DNA of 64,000 nt from the NCBI GenBank assembly GCA_008012115.1, contig SSEB01000004.1, positions 171,855-235,854 of the forward strand, given 5' to 3'. The notes beneath the pieces were generated by a model, which saw nothing but the letters and a program-made list of their open reading frames with translations, had not been told where the DNA came from and did not search any database. Origin of the DNA: Nevskiaceae bacterium (lineage in GTDB: Bacteria; Pseudomonadota; Gammaproteobacteria; Nevskiales; Nevskiaceae). Positions 28,866-37,915 of this stretch are shown here, piece after piece. The position numbers and the translations under genes are program-made. Every line of letters starts with the position of its first letter. Position 1 is the first letter of the stretch.

Positions 28866-29438
28866 ATGAAATTCTGCAGCGCCTGCGGCCAAACCGTGGA
28901 AATGAAGATACCGGCTGGCGATCACCAGCCGCGCCATGTCTGCCCGAGTTGCGGCCAGATCCACTACTTCAACCCCAAGATCATCGTCGGCTGTGTCCCG
29001 GAATGGCAGGACGGCCGCATCCTCATGTGCCGCCGCAACATCGAGCCGCGACTGGGCAAGTGGACCTTTCCGGCCGGCTTCCTCGAACTGGGCGAAACCA
29101 CCGGCCAGGGCGCGGCGCGCGAGGCACTCGAGGAGTCACAGGCGGAGGTGGAGATCACCGACCTGCTGACGGTGATCAGCGTGCCCTACGTCAGCCAGGT
29201 CTACATGATTCATCGCGCGCGGCTGCTGCGCGAGGCATTCGGGCCGACGCCGGAAAGCTCGGAAGTGCGCCTGATGCGCGAGGACGAGATTCCCTGGGAC
29301 GAGATCGCCTTTCCCACCATCTGGCACAGCCTCAAGCTGTTCTTTGCCGATCGCGCGCAAGGCCGCAACCAGATCCACGAACTGAACCTGACCCGCCGCC
29401 CGAGCCGGCCGGAACAGGCCGAAGTGACCACCTCCTGA
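28866..29438 (+). CDS. Nudix hydrolase with N-terminal zinc ribbon
   Basis: 190 residues. CSAC...CPSC at residues about 4-32 is a zinc ribbon as in NudC-like proteins. The Nudix box at about residues 75-98 reads GFLELGETTGQGAAREALEE then SQAEV. The near-invariant Gly of the REUXEEXGU pattern is replaced by Gln, while the metal-binding Glu residues are intact. Substrate is not predictable; NADH or ADP-ribose-type pyrophosphates are usual for zinc-ribbon members. It precedes the fdxA gene by 70 bp. Confidence 0.88.
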   Translation: MKFCSACGQTVEMKIPAGDHQPRHVCPSCGQIHYFNPKIIVGCVPEWQDGRILMCRRNIEPRLGKWTFPAGFLELGETTGQGAAREALEESQAEVEITDLLTVISVPYVSQVYMIHRARLLREAFGPTPESSEVRLMREDEIPWDEIAFPTIWHSLKLFFADRAQGRNQIHELNLTRRPSRPEQAEVTTS

Positions 29439-29508
29439 CGCCGACCTGACGGCCGCGCGACAAACAATTACAATTCGCCCCCGCCAGTAGGGTTGTGATG
29501 AGGGAGCC

Positions 29509-29832
29509 ATGACGTTTGTCGTCACTGAAAACTGCATCAAGTGCAAGTACACGGACTGTGTCGAAGTCTGCCCGGTGGACTGCTTCCACGAAGGTCCGAA
29601 CTTCCTGGTGATCGACCCCGAGGAATGCATCGATTGCACCCTGTGCGAGCCCGAGTGCCCGGCCAAGGCGATTTTCGCCGAGGACGACCTGCCGGCCGAC
29701 CAGGCGAAGTTCAAGGCGCTCAACGCCGAACTGACCAAGCTCTGGCCCGTCATCACCGAGAAGAAAGAGCAGGCGCCGGACGCCACCGAGTGGGACGGCA
29801 AACCCGGCAAGCTGCCGCTGCTGGAACGCTGA
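29509..29832 (+). CDS. fdxA: Seven-iron ferredoxin FdxA
   Basis: 107 residues. N-terminal [29 protein letters not shown] and [17 protein letters not shown] supply the 3Fe-4S plus 4Fe-4S pattern, and the 40-residue C-terminal extension ending [10 protein letters not shown] is the usual FdxA tail. It is an electron carrier. Strong GGGAG ribosome site before ATG 29509. Confidence 0.96.
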   Translation: MTFVVTENCIKCKYTDCVEVCPVDCFHEGPNFLVIDPEECIDCTLCEPECPAKAIFAEDDLPADQAKFKALNAELTKLWPVITEKKEQAPDATEWDGKPGKLPLLER

Positions 29833-29872
29833 TCCGCCGCGCGTGCGCCGTTCGCGCTGAGCCCGTCCGGGC

Positions 29873-32599
29873 ATGAACGGCCAGACCGCACCCCCGCTCG
29901 TGCTGCTGCCGCCGCAACTCGATCCGCTCGACTGGGCGGTTCGCAGCCTGCTGCAGGCGCATCGGACGCAACTTCCCGATCTCGCTTCCGTCACCCTGAT
30001 CCTGCCCGGTCCGGCGCAGGCGCAGCGCCTGCGCCGCCTGCTGGCGCAACACACCGGTCGTGTCCTGCTCGGCCCAGAGATCACCACCCTGTCCGGCTTT
30101 GCCGCGCGCGGCCGCAGCGGCGGTACGCTGCCGGCATTGGAATGCGAACTGCTGCTGGCCAACGCACTGCGCCAACACCCGGGCGCGCGCCGCGGCTACG
30201 ACGCGTGGACCCTGGCGGAATCCCTGTTCCGGCTGTTCGAGGAGCTCTCCGCCAACACACCGGATCTCGCGTTTGACGAAGCACGCTTCCTGGCGCGCAT
30301 CGAACGCGGCTACGGCGCCCGGGCGCTGGCGCAGGCCACGCAAGAGGCGCGCTTCGTGCACACGCTCTGGCAGGCCTATCTGCGCGACACGGGCAATCGC
30401 AGCCCGGCGGTCGCCGAGGCGCAGGCGCTGCGCGCCGCGTTCGACGGCCTGCTCCCCGGGGCATCGGTCTGGCTGATCGGCTTCGACGCGCTGCCGGCGG
30501 ACGCCTGCGCCGTGCTGCGCGACGCCCTGACAAAGCGCGATGTCCGCATCCTGCTGCAGGGGCCGTGCGCGGGCCACGGCGCCGCCGCCAGCTTGGCGCT
30601 GGCGCAGCGGCTGGGCACGCCCGCCGTGATCGCCGACGAGGCCCCCGACCGTTACGCCGCCGCCTTCGGCACCGCCACGGCTGCGGCGACGCCCGACGCC
30701 AGGCACATCCGCATCGGCATCGCCACCCACCCGGAGCATGAGGCGCGCATGGTCGATCTGGCCGTGCGCCAGGCCCTGCTCGACGGCGCCGACGACATCG
30801 CCGTCGTTACCGAGGACCGCCGCCTGGCGCGGCGCCTGCGCGCGCTGCTGGAACGCGCCGGCGTGCCGCTGCGCGACGAGGTTGGCTGGGCACTCTCGAC
30901 CAGTAGCGCCGCCGCCAGCCTCGGGCACTGGCTGGATTGTTACGAAGGCAACTTCGGCTACCGCGCCCTGCTCGACCTGCTCAAGTCCGGCTTCTATGGC
31001 CTTGCCGACGACGCCGGCCTCGAGGCGCTGGAAGCCGCCATTCACAGTCGGCAGATCGCCGGCGGGCTGGAGCGCCTGCGCCAGATCGGCGGTGCGCCGG
31101 CTGCCCTGCTCGAACCCCTGGCGCGCGCCGCCCGCAGCCTGCCCTCGCCGTCGGCAGCGCCGCGCAACGGCGCCGACTGGTCGCAGGCGCTGTTGCACAG
31201 CCTGCAAGCACTGCCGCTGTGGAACGCCTGGCAGGACGACGCGGCCGGCGCCGCCCTGCGCCAGCAGATCGAAGAGCTGCACGCCGCACTGCTGCGACAG
31301 CGCACGCCACTCGACTGGAGCGGCTTCCGCCGCTTGCTGGAGCGTCGCCTGGAGAACGCGACCTTCCTGCCGCGCAGCATCGACAGCCCGGTGCGGCTGC
31401 TGACGCTGGAACAGGCCCGCGGCCTGCGCTGCCAGCGCCTGATCCTGGCCGGCGCCAGCGCCGCGACGTTTCCCGGCCGGCCCGAAGCCCAGGGCTTGTT
31501 CAACCAGGCCGTGCGCGCCGAACTGGGGCTGCCGCACTGGAGCGAACACTGGCAGCGCCAGCTCGGCCGTTTCCGCACGCTGCTGCACGCCGCGCCCGAG
31601 CTGCTGATGACCTACGCACCGGAGCAGGAGGGCGAGGAGGCAATCCCCTGCCCCTGGATCGAGGCGCTGCGAGATGCCGGCCACACCGCCGACGATCCAG
31701 CGCTGGCGGCGCTGGCCCTGCGCGCCGACTGCGAGATCGCGGGCGACGATCCAGGGCCTCTACCCGCCTGCCTGCCCGCACCGCGGCCGCCGACCCCGGC
31801 GGCCCTGCTGCCGGCATCGCTCAGCGCCAGTGCGCACCAGTCGCTGATCGACTGCCCGTACCGCTTCTTCGCCGGCAGCCTGCTGGGGCTGCGCGCCTGG
31901 GAGGACCCGGACCAGCCGCAGGACCGCAGCGACTACGGCGAGCGCGTCCATCACATCCTGCACGCCTTCTTCGAACAGCAGCCGAACCTGCCACCCCCTT
32001 TCGCGGGACCGGTCTCGGCGACGCGACGCGTGGAGGCTGCCGAGACGCTCGACGCCCTGGCGCAGGCGGTGTTGGCCAGCGATCTGCGCAGCCGCGCGCT
32101 GGCGCGGCTGTGGCTGGCCGAATTCCGGGCGCGCATCCCCGATCTGGTCGACTGGATGATCGAGCGCGCGGCGCGCTGGACGCAGATCGGGGGCGAGAAA
32201 GACCTCGAGCGCCCGCTGGCCGGCGTGCAGCTCAAGGGTCGCATCGACCGGCTGGAGCGCGACGTTACCGGCGCGCAGGGCGTGGTCGATTACAAGACCG
32301 GCGCCGCCCCGGTCGCCGCCGACGTCGCGCACGGCGAAGCGGTGCAGGCCACGCACTACGCGCTGCTGATCGAGTCCTGCAGCACGGTGGAATACCTGCG
32401 TCTGGGCCGCGACGACGAAACGCCGGTGGTCATCGAAGGCGAAGCCCTGGCGCAGGCGCGCGACGGTGTGCGGGCGCGCCTCACGCAATTGCTCGCGGCC
32501 CTGCGTGCCGGCGCGGCGCTGCCCGCGCAGGGCGACGACACCACGTGCAGCCGCTGCGACTACGCCGGCCTCTGCCGGCAGGGGAGCTGGCGTGAATGA
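29873..32599 (+). CDS. addB: AddB-like PD-(D/E)XK nuclease subunit
   Basis: 908 residues. Double-strand-break processing nuclease partner of AddA. The N-terminal two thirds look like a degenerate helicase-related fold (LVLLPPQLDPLDWAVR, ILPGPAQAQRLRRLLAQH). The C-terminal nuclease has GVVDYKTGAAPV (Asp and Lys of the PD-(D/E)XK site). Four Cys probably bind an Fe-S cluster: one in IDCPYRFFAGSLLGL and three in CSRCDYAGLC. It ends 8 bp inside the addA start. The assignment to AddB rather than a lone PD-(D/E)XK protein rests on the linked addA. Confidence 0.88.
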   Translation: MNGQTAPPLVLLPPQLDPLDWAVRSLLQAHRTQLPDLASVTLILPGPAQAQRLRRLLAQHTGRVLLGPEITTLSGFAARGRSGGTLPALECELLLANALRQHPGARRGYDAWTLAESLFRLFEELSANTPDLAFDEARFLARIERGYGARALAQATQEARFVHTLWQAYLRDTGNRSPAVAEAQALRAAFDGLLPGASVWLIGFDALPADACAVLRDALTKRDVRILLQGPCAGHGAAASLALAQRLGTPAVIADEAPDRYAAAFGTATAAATPDARHIRIGIATHPEHEARMVDLAVRQALLDGADDIAVVTEDRRLARRLRALLERAGVPLRDEVGWALSTSSAAASLGHWLDCYEGNFGYRALLDLLKSGFYGLADDAGLEALEAAIHSRQIAGGLERLRQIGGAPAALLEPLARAARSLPSPSAAPRNGADWSQALLHSLQALPLWNAWQDDAAGAALRQQIEELHAALLRQRTPLDWSGFRRLLERRLENATFLPRSIDSPVRLLTLEQARGLRCQRLILAGASAATFPGRPEAQGLFNQAVRAELGLPHWSEHWQRQLGRFRTLLHAAPELLMTYAPEQEGEEAIPCPWIEALRDAGHTADDPALAALALRADCEIAGDDPGPLPACLPAPRPPTPAALLPASLSASAHQSLIDCPYRFFAGSLLGLRAWEDPDQPQDRSDYGERVHHILHAFFEQQPNLPPPFAGPVSATRRVEAAETLDALAQAVLASDLRSRALARLWLAEFRARIPDLVDWMIERAARWTQIGGEKDLERPLAGVQLKGRIDRLERDVTGAQGVVDYKTGAAPVAADVAHGEAVQATHYALLIESCSTVEYLRLGRDDETPVVIEGEALAQARDGVRARLTQLLAALRAGAALPAQGDDTTCSRCDYAGLCRQGSWRE

Positions 32600-35500
32600 G
32601 GCGCTGAACCCGGCGCGCAGCGTCAGCGTGTCGGCCTCGGCCGGCAGCGGCAAGACTTGGCTGCTGACCGCGCGCATCGTGCGCCTGCTGCTCGACGGCC
32701 ACGCGCCGGACGGCATCCTGGCCCTCACCTTCACGCGCAAGGCGGCGGCGGAGATGCGCCAGCGCGTCGAAGCGCGCCTGCGCCAACTCGCTTTTGCCGA
32801 CGATGCCGCGCTCGACGCGCTGCTGGCGGAACTTGGCGTGAGCAGCGACGAGGCGGTGCGGCAGCGCGCACGTCGCCTCTACGAGCAGACGCTGTTCCAT
32901 CCCTGGCCGCTGCGCGCCACCACGCTGCATGCGTTCTGCCAGGATCTGATTGCGCGCTTTCCGCTGGAGACCGGCGTCGCGCCCGGCTTCGAGGTCGGCG
33001 ACAGTGACGACGCCCTGATCGACGCCGCCTGGGCCGGGCTGCAGCGCCAGTTGCTGGCCGAGCCGCACGGCGCGGCCGCGGCGGCGCTTGAGGTGCTGGC
33101 CGCCGAGGGCCTGCGGGAAAGCCGCCTGCGCGAGATCGTCGTGCAGTTTCTGGCGCGGCGCGCGGACTGGCTGAGCTACACGGAAGACCAGGACGATCCG
33201 CTGGGCTACGCCATCGCCACCCTGCGCGATCAGCTCGCGCTCGGCGACGGCGATCCCCTGGACCTGCTGCGCACACCGGCGCTGACCGAGACCCTGACCC
33301 GCTTCGCGGCCCTGTTCGCCAAGGCCGGAAAAGTCGGGCGCATCAATGCCGCCAGCCTGCAGCCCGCGCTGGCCGCCGGGGGCGAAGCGCAATTCCGCGA
33401 CCTGTGCGCGCAGTTGCTGACGCAGAAGAACGAGCCACGCGCGTTCAAGCCCAGTGCCGAGGTGCGCAAGCGCCTGGGCGCGGACACCGACGCGCTCGTG
33501 CAGGATTTCCAGACGCTGGCCGATACCCTGCTGCGCATCGCCGAGCAGCGCGCACGTCACGCCACCTTGCGCCGCACGCAGGCGGCGCTGGCGCTGGGCG
33601 CGGCCGCGCTTGCAGCGCTGCAGCGCGAATGCCGCGCACGCAACCGCTATGGCTTCACCGATCTGGAATGGCTGGCGTACCGCCTGCTGCACCATGCGGA
33701 GGCCGGCGCCTGGGTGCAGTTCAAGCTCGACCAGCGCATCGATCATCTGCTGCTCGACGAGTTCCAGGACACCAGCCCGACGCAGTGGCGACTGCTGCTG
33801 CCGCTGCTGGAGGAGATGGCCGCCGGCGATGCCGGTCGCGCACGCAGCCTGTTCATCGTCGGCGATCCCAAGCAGAGCATCTACGGCTTCCGCCGCGCCA
33901 ATCCGGAACTGCTGCCGCAGGCGGCGCGCTGGATGGACGCGCATCTGGCCGCGCATGCGGCAACGCTGTCGCTGTCGCGGCGCTCGGCGCCGGCGGTGAT
34001 CGATTTCGTCAACGCGCTGTTCGCGCCCGGACTGATCGCCGATTTCCCGCCGCACGACACCGACCGCCGCGACTGGGGCCTGGTCGAGCTGGCGCCGCTG
34101 ATCGAGCCCGATGCCGATGCCGCCGACGAGGCACCGGCCTTCCGCGACCCGCTGCGCCAGCCGCGGCCCGATCCCGAAAATACCCGCGCCCTGCGCGAAG
34201 GCCGGCTGATCGCGCAGCGCATCCGCGCCCTGGTGGACGCGCGTTGGCAGGTGGCGCGCAAGCACGGCAGCGGCCCGCTGGGCTATGGCGACGTGCTGAT
34301 CCTCACCCGCAGACGCACGCACCTGCACGCGCTGGAACGCGCGCTGACCGAGGCCGGCGTGCCCTACACCGGCGCCGCGCGCGGCACGCTGCTGGAGACC
34401 GCCGAGGCGCGCGATCTCGCCGCGCTGCTGCGCTTCCTGCTCTCGCCCGGCCGCGACCTGGAACTGGCGCAGGTGCTGCGCTCGCCCATCGTCGGCGCCG
34501 GCGACGAGGAACTGGTGCGACTGGCGACGCTGGCGCGCGAGCGGAACGTCTCCTGGTTCGCGGCGCTGCGCGCCGCGCCGGCCACCGCCGCGCTAACGCG
34601 CGCGCAGCGCCTGCTCGACGCCTGGCGACCGCTGGCGCGGACGCTGCCGGTGCACGACCTGCTCGACCGCATCTGTGCCGAAGGCAATCTCGCCGCGCGC
34701 TACGAGTCGGCCCTGCCGCCGGCGCAGGCCGCGCGCGTGCGCGGCAATCTCAACGCCTTCATCCAGCTGGCTCTGGAGGCGGACAGCGGCCGCTACCCCT
34801 CGCTGTCGCGCTTCCTCGACGAGCTGGCGCGGCGCAGCCGCGGCCAGGACGCGCCGGACGAGACGCCGCCCGAGGCCGCGCACGACCAGGTGCGCATCCT
34901 CACCGTGCACGGCGCCAAGGGTCTGGAGGCGCCGGCGGTGTTCCTGGCGCAAACCGGCAGTCAGCAGCGCGTGCACGGCGCCGGCTGGCTGGTGGAGTGG
35001 CCCTCGGACGCCGCGCGCCCCACGCATTTCCTGCTCGGCGCCAGCCGCGACCAACGCGATGCCCTCACGCAGTCGCTGATCGACCAGCGCACGCGCCGCG
35101 AGGACGTCGAGGAGATGAACCTGCTGTACGTGGCGGTGACGCGCGCGCGGCAGTTGCTGCACCTCTCCGGCTTCGCCTCGAAGAAACCGGGCGGCGGCCC
35201 GACCTGGCACGCGCTGGCGACACGCGCCTTCGACGATCTGCGGGTCTCTGCCGGCGACGACGGCGTGCGCCGCTTTGCGCGCGGCGTACCGGCTGTCGCC
35301 GCTGCGGCACCGGCGCCTACGGCGCCCGCGCCGGTCGATCCGCGCCTGCGCCGGCCACTGCAGCCGATAACACCCACGGCCCCGGCGCGGCCCAGCGCGG
35401 CGGAGCCGGAGCATGATCGCGCCGCCATCCGCCACGGCGTCGCCGTGCACTGGCTGCTGCAGCAACTGGCGCGGGGCCGCAGCGACGGCCTGCGCGGCCC

Positions 35501-35873
35501 GCTGGAGGCGACGCTCGGCGCGACGCTGCGCGATGCCGAGTTCAACGCCTGGCTGGCCGAAGCGCGCGGCGTGATCGAGGCGCCCGCCCTGCGCGCGTAT
35601 TTCGACCCTGCGCGCATCCGTCGCGCCTGGGACGAGGTGCCGATCAGCGACGGCGCCATCAACGGCGTCATCGACCGCCTCGTCGACGACGGCGACACGC
35701 TCTGGGTGCTGGATTACAAGACCGCGCGCGACAGCGACGTGGCCGCGCTGCGCCAACGCTACCGGCCGCAGCTCGACAGCTACCGCGCCGCGGTGGCGCG
35801 CCTCTGGCCCGGACGCGTCGTGCGCGCCGGGCTGGTGCTGACGCAGCCGCCGCGCTGGCTGGACATCGGCTGA
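32592..35873 (+). CDS. addA: AddA-type UvrD-like helicase-nuclease
   Basis: 1093 residues. Superfamily 1 helicase with Walker A ASAGSGKTWLL, motif Ia ALTFTRKAAAEMRQRV, motif II LLDEFQDTSP, motif III VGDPKQSIYGFRRA, and motif VI YVAVTRARQLLHLSG. The C-terminal exonuclease carries WVLDYKTARDS. The start is GTG 32592 after AGGGGAG and overlaps the addB stop by 8 bp, so the two are co-translated. Together they would replace RecBCD in recombinational repair. The stop is 5 bp before repeat element E5. Confidence 0.93.
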   Translation: MNEALNPARSVSVSASAGSGKTWLLTARIVRLLLDGHAPDGILALTFTRKAAAEMRQRVEARLRQLAFADDAALDALLAELGVSSDEAVRQRARRLYEQTLFHPWPLRATTLHAFCQDLIARFPLETGVAPGFEVGDSDDALIDAAWAGLQRQLLAEPHGAAAAALEVLAAEGLRESRLREIVVQFLARRADWLSYTEDQDDPLGYAIATLRDQLALGDGDPLDLLRTPALTETLTRFAALFAKAGKVGRINAASLQPALAAGGEAQFRDLCAQLLTQKNEPRAFKPSAEVRKRLGADTDALVQDFQTLADTLLRIAEQRARHATLRRTQAALALGAAALAALQRECRARNRYGFTDLEWLAYRLLHHAEAGAWVQFKLDQRIDHLLLDEFQDTSPTQWRLLLPLLEEMAAGDAGRARSLFIVGDPKQSIYGFRRANPELLPQAARWMDAHLAAHAATLSLSRRSAPAVIDFVNALFAPGLIADFPPHDTDRRDWGLVELAPLIEPDADAADEAPAFRDPLRQPRPDPENTRALREGRLIAQRIRALVDARWQVARKHGSGPLGYGDVLILTRRRTHLHALERALTEAGVPYTGAARGTLLETAEARDLAALLRFLLSPGRDLELAQVLRSPIVGAGDEELVRLATLARERNVSWFAALRAAPATAALTRAQRLLDAWRPLARTLPVHDLLDRICAEGNLAARYESALPPAQAARVRGNLNAFIQLALEADSGRYPSLSRFLDELARRSRGQDAPDETPPEAAHDQVRILTVHGAKGLEAPAVFLAQTGSQQRVHGAGWLVEWPSDAARPTHFLLGASRDQRDALTQSLIDQRTRREDVEEMNLLYVAVTRARQLLHLSGFASKKPGGGPTWHALATRAFDDLRVSAGDDGVRRFARGVPAVAAAAPAPTAPAPVDPRLRRPLQPITPTAPARPSAAEPEHDRAAIRHGVAVHWLLQQLARGRSDGLRGPLEATLGATLRDAEFNAWLAEARGVIEAPALRAYFDPARIRRAWDEVPISDGAINGVIDRLVDDGDTLWVLDYKTARDSDVAALRQRYRPQLDSYRAAVARLWPGRVVRAGLVLTQPPRWLDIG

Positions 35874-35878
35874 AAACC

Positions 35879-35992
35879 GCCACCCGCTCGGGCCTCGTGC
35901 GCTCAAGAGTTCGTTATAATTTATTTATCGAATTTAAATTCGATTGATATTTAATCACAACTTCGCCGTGCCCGCACCGGAGAGCGGGTGGC
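35879..35992. repeat. 114-bp symmetric AT-core element, copy E5
   Basis: GCCACCCGCTC at 35879-35889 and GAGCGGGTGGC at 35982-35992, core 35913-35958 (GTTATAATTTATTTATCG...ATTTAATCAC). It fills the whole gap between the converging addA (stop 35873) and DsbC-like (stop 35994) genes, with 5 and 1 bp to spare. It could double as a bidirectional 3' end signal, though no strong terminator hairpin with a T run is visible. Confidence 0.85.
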
Positions 35993-35993
35993 T

Positions 35994-36794
35994 TCAATTC
36001 TTGCTGCCGGAGGCCGCCTGCATCTGGTTGAGGCGCGTCAGCAGCACGTCCGGCGGCAGATAGCCGGACACCGCGGCGCCGTTGGGCAGCACCAGCAGCG
36101 GTGTGCCGCGGATGCCGAAGCTCAGGCCGAGTTCGTACTCGCGCTGGATCGGGTTGGCACATTGCGGGTTGCCGATCAGCGGCGCGCCGGCCGCAGCACG
36201 GGTGAACGCCAGCTTGTGGTTGGACGAGCACCATACCGCCACCGCCTTCTTGAACGACTCGGTGTCGGGCCCGGTGCGCGGATAGAACACGTAGCGGATG
36301 GCGATGCCGCGCGCGTTGTAGTCGTCGATGTCGCGATGCAGCTGGCGGCAGTAGCCGCAATCGATGTCGGTGAACACCGTCACCACGTAGCGGCTCGGCG
36401 CGGGCGGCGTCGGCGTGTACTCGATCATGTTCTCGACGCCGAGGCGGTTGATCGCCGCCAGACGGTCGCTGCGCCGTCGCGCCTCGGTCAGCTCGTTGCC
36501 GTTGCTCAGGTCCACCATGTCGCCGTAGACCACGTAGCGGCCATCGGCCGTGACGTAGGCGAACAGGCCGCCCCACTGCGCCTCCAGCAGGCCGGGCGTG
36601 GCGGAGGCGCGGATCTCGTCGGGCGGACGTCCGACATCCTGCGCCAGGCGATCCCGCAGCTTGGCCAGGGCCTCCGGCGTCAGCGACGCCGTCGCGTCGG
36701 AGGCATCGAGCGCATCCAGCGGCCCGCGCGCCAATGCGGCGTCAGCGGCGAACACCAGCAGCGCCAGCGTCAGGACAAGCGGAGCGAAACGCAT
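35994..36794 (-). CDS. DsbC-like disulfide isomerase, periplasmic copy
   Basis: 266 residues. Signal peptide RFAPLVLTLALLVFAADAALA; N-terminal dimerisation-like region (GLLEAQWGGLFAYVTADGRYVVYGDMVDL) as in DsbC, where it forms the V-shaped dimer; thioredoxin domain with active site FTDIDCGYCRQLH and cis-Pro GIRGTPLL. Second Cys pair VWCSSNH...NPQCANP fits the structural disulfide of DsbC. Usually kept reduced by DsbD. It is divergent from a paralogue at 36914. ATG 36794 gives the signal peptide; earlier in-frame Met would not. Confidence 0.9.
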   Translation of the reverse strand: MRFAPLVLTLALLVFAADAALARGPLDALDASDATASLTPEALAKLRDRLAQDVGRPPDEIRASATPGLLEAQWGGLFAYVTADGRYVVYGDMVDLSNGNELTEARRRSDRLAAINRLGVENMIEYTPTPPAPSRYVVTVFTDIDCGYCRQLHRDIDDYNARGIAIRYVFYPRTGPDTESFKKAVAVWCSSNHKLAFTRAAAGAPLIGNPQCANPIQREYELGLSFGIRGTPLLVLPNGAAVSGYLPPDVLLTRLNQMQAASGSKN

Positions 36795-36913
36795 GGGCAG
36801 CGGACCTTTGGGAACCGCGGCGAGTATGACAAAATCGACCTGCCAGTTCGAGCACGCTGAACCCGCGCAGGACGGCAAGGTCTCACTCTCCGTCCCCTCA
36901 CGCGGTTGCCTCC

Positions 36914-37777
36914 ATGTCCTCCACCAAGCTGATGCCCGTCCTCGCCCTGCTGCTGCCGTCGCTGGCGGCCTGCGCGCCGCCGTACGAGGGCACGCCCACC
37001 GCGCCGGCCGCCACGGCCGCCGTCGAAACGCCCGCCGCCCTGCCGGCCGCGACCAGCGCCACGCCGCCCGCCACCGACGCCGCCGGCGCCGAAGCGCTGC
37101 GGGTGAAGCTGGAAAAACTGCTGGCGGTGAAGATCGATCGCGTCAGCCCCTCGCCGCTGCCCGGCGTGTATGAAGTGCAGTCCGGCCTCAATTTCGGTTA
37201 CGTCAGCGCCGACGGCGAGTACCTGATCGAAGGCGACCTCGTGCACGTCAGCACGGGCGAGGCGATCACCGAGAACAGCCGCAAGAAGGAACGCCTCGTC
37301 GCCGTCGCCAAGCTCGGCGCCAGCAATCTGATCGAGTTCGCGCCGCCGGCCGACAAGATCAAGCACACCATCACCGTCTTCACCGACGTCGACTGCGGCT
37401 ACTGCCGCATGCTGCACAGCCAGATCGCCGACTACAACGCGCGCGGCATCGCCATCCGCTACGCGTTCTTCCCGCGCACCGGCCCCAACACCGAGTCCTT
37501 CCGCAAGGCCGAGGTGGTGTGGTGCTCCGCCGACCGCAAGACCGCGCTGACCAACGCCAAGCTCAGCGGTCAGGTCAACGGCAGCCCCAACTGCAAGAAC
37601 CCGGTGCTGGAGCAGTACACCACCGGCGCCAGCATCGGCGTGCGCGGCACGCCGGCCCTGGTGCTGGAAGACGGCGAACTGATCCCGGGCTACCAGCCGC
37701 CCGACCAGCTCGCGCAGATGCTCGACGGCAAGGCCGCGAAAGTCGCCGGACCGACCGACGCCGCGCCGAAAGGCTGA
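36914..37777 (+). CDS. DsbC-like disulfide isomerase, lipoprotein copy
   Basis: 287 residues. Lipobox LAAC at residues 17-20 predicts a lipid anchor, followed by a Pro/Ala-rich linker of about 45 residues. The DsbC-like fold then follows, with VFTDVDCGYCRMLHSQ, RYAFFPRTGPNTESFRK, VVWCSADR...NCKNP and GVRGTPALV. It is clearly a paralogue of the gene at 35994-36794, 119 bp away in the opposite direction. The two may act on different client proteins or at different membrane positions. Confidence 0.88.
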   Translation: MSSTKLMPVLALLLPSLAACAPPYEGTPTAPAATAAVETPAALPAATSATPPATDAAGAEALRVKLEKLLAVKIDRVSPSPLPGVYEVQSGLNFGYVSADGEYLIEGDLVHVSTGEAITENSRKKERLVAVAKLGASNLIEFAPPADKIKHTITVFTDVDCGYCRMLHSQIADYNARGIAIRYAFFPRTGPNTESFRKAEVVWCSADRKTALTNAKLSGQVNGSPNCKNPVLEQYTTGASIGVRGTPALVLEDGELIPGYQPPDQLAQMLDGKAAKVAGPTDAAPKG

Positions 37778-37850
37778 GGTTCGACGATCGGGTGACGCCT
37801 GCCGTTGCGGCCCTGCCATCCCGGGCGTCACTTCATCGCTGGTGTGAAAT

Positions 37851-37904
37851 CCCGGCCTGGCCCTCTGGGCCGGGCGTGAGAGCCGGCCGCGAGCAGTGCT
37901 CGCG
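37851..37904. terminator. Two stem-loops between converging dsbC-like and xerD genes
   Basis: CCCGGCC...GGCCGGG at 37851-37874 and CGCGAGC-agt-GCTCGCG at 37888-37904 lie between the stops at 37777 and 37916. No T runs follow, so they are candidate 3' end structures rather than classical terminators. The rest of this 138-bp gap shows nothing clear. Confidence 0.4.
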
Positions 37905-37915
37905 AAGCGACGTCT

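Noticed and set aside
35913..35958. TATAAT-like words in the AT cores as promoters.
   Set aside because: Any 46-bp AT tract gives TATAAT-like hexamers. There is no TTGACA-like partner at 16-18 bp, and elements also lie in convergent gaps where a promoter makes no sense.
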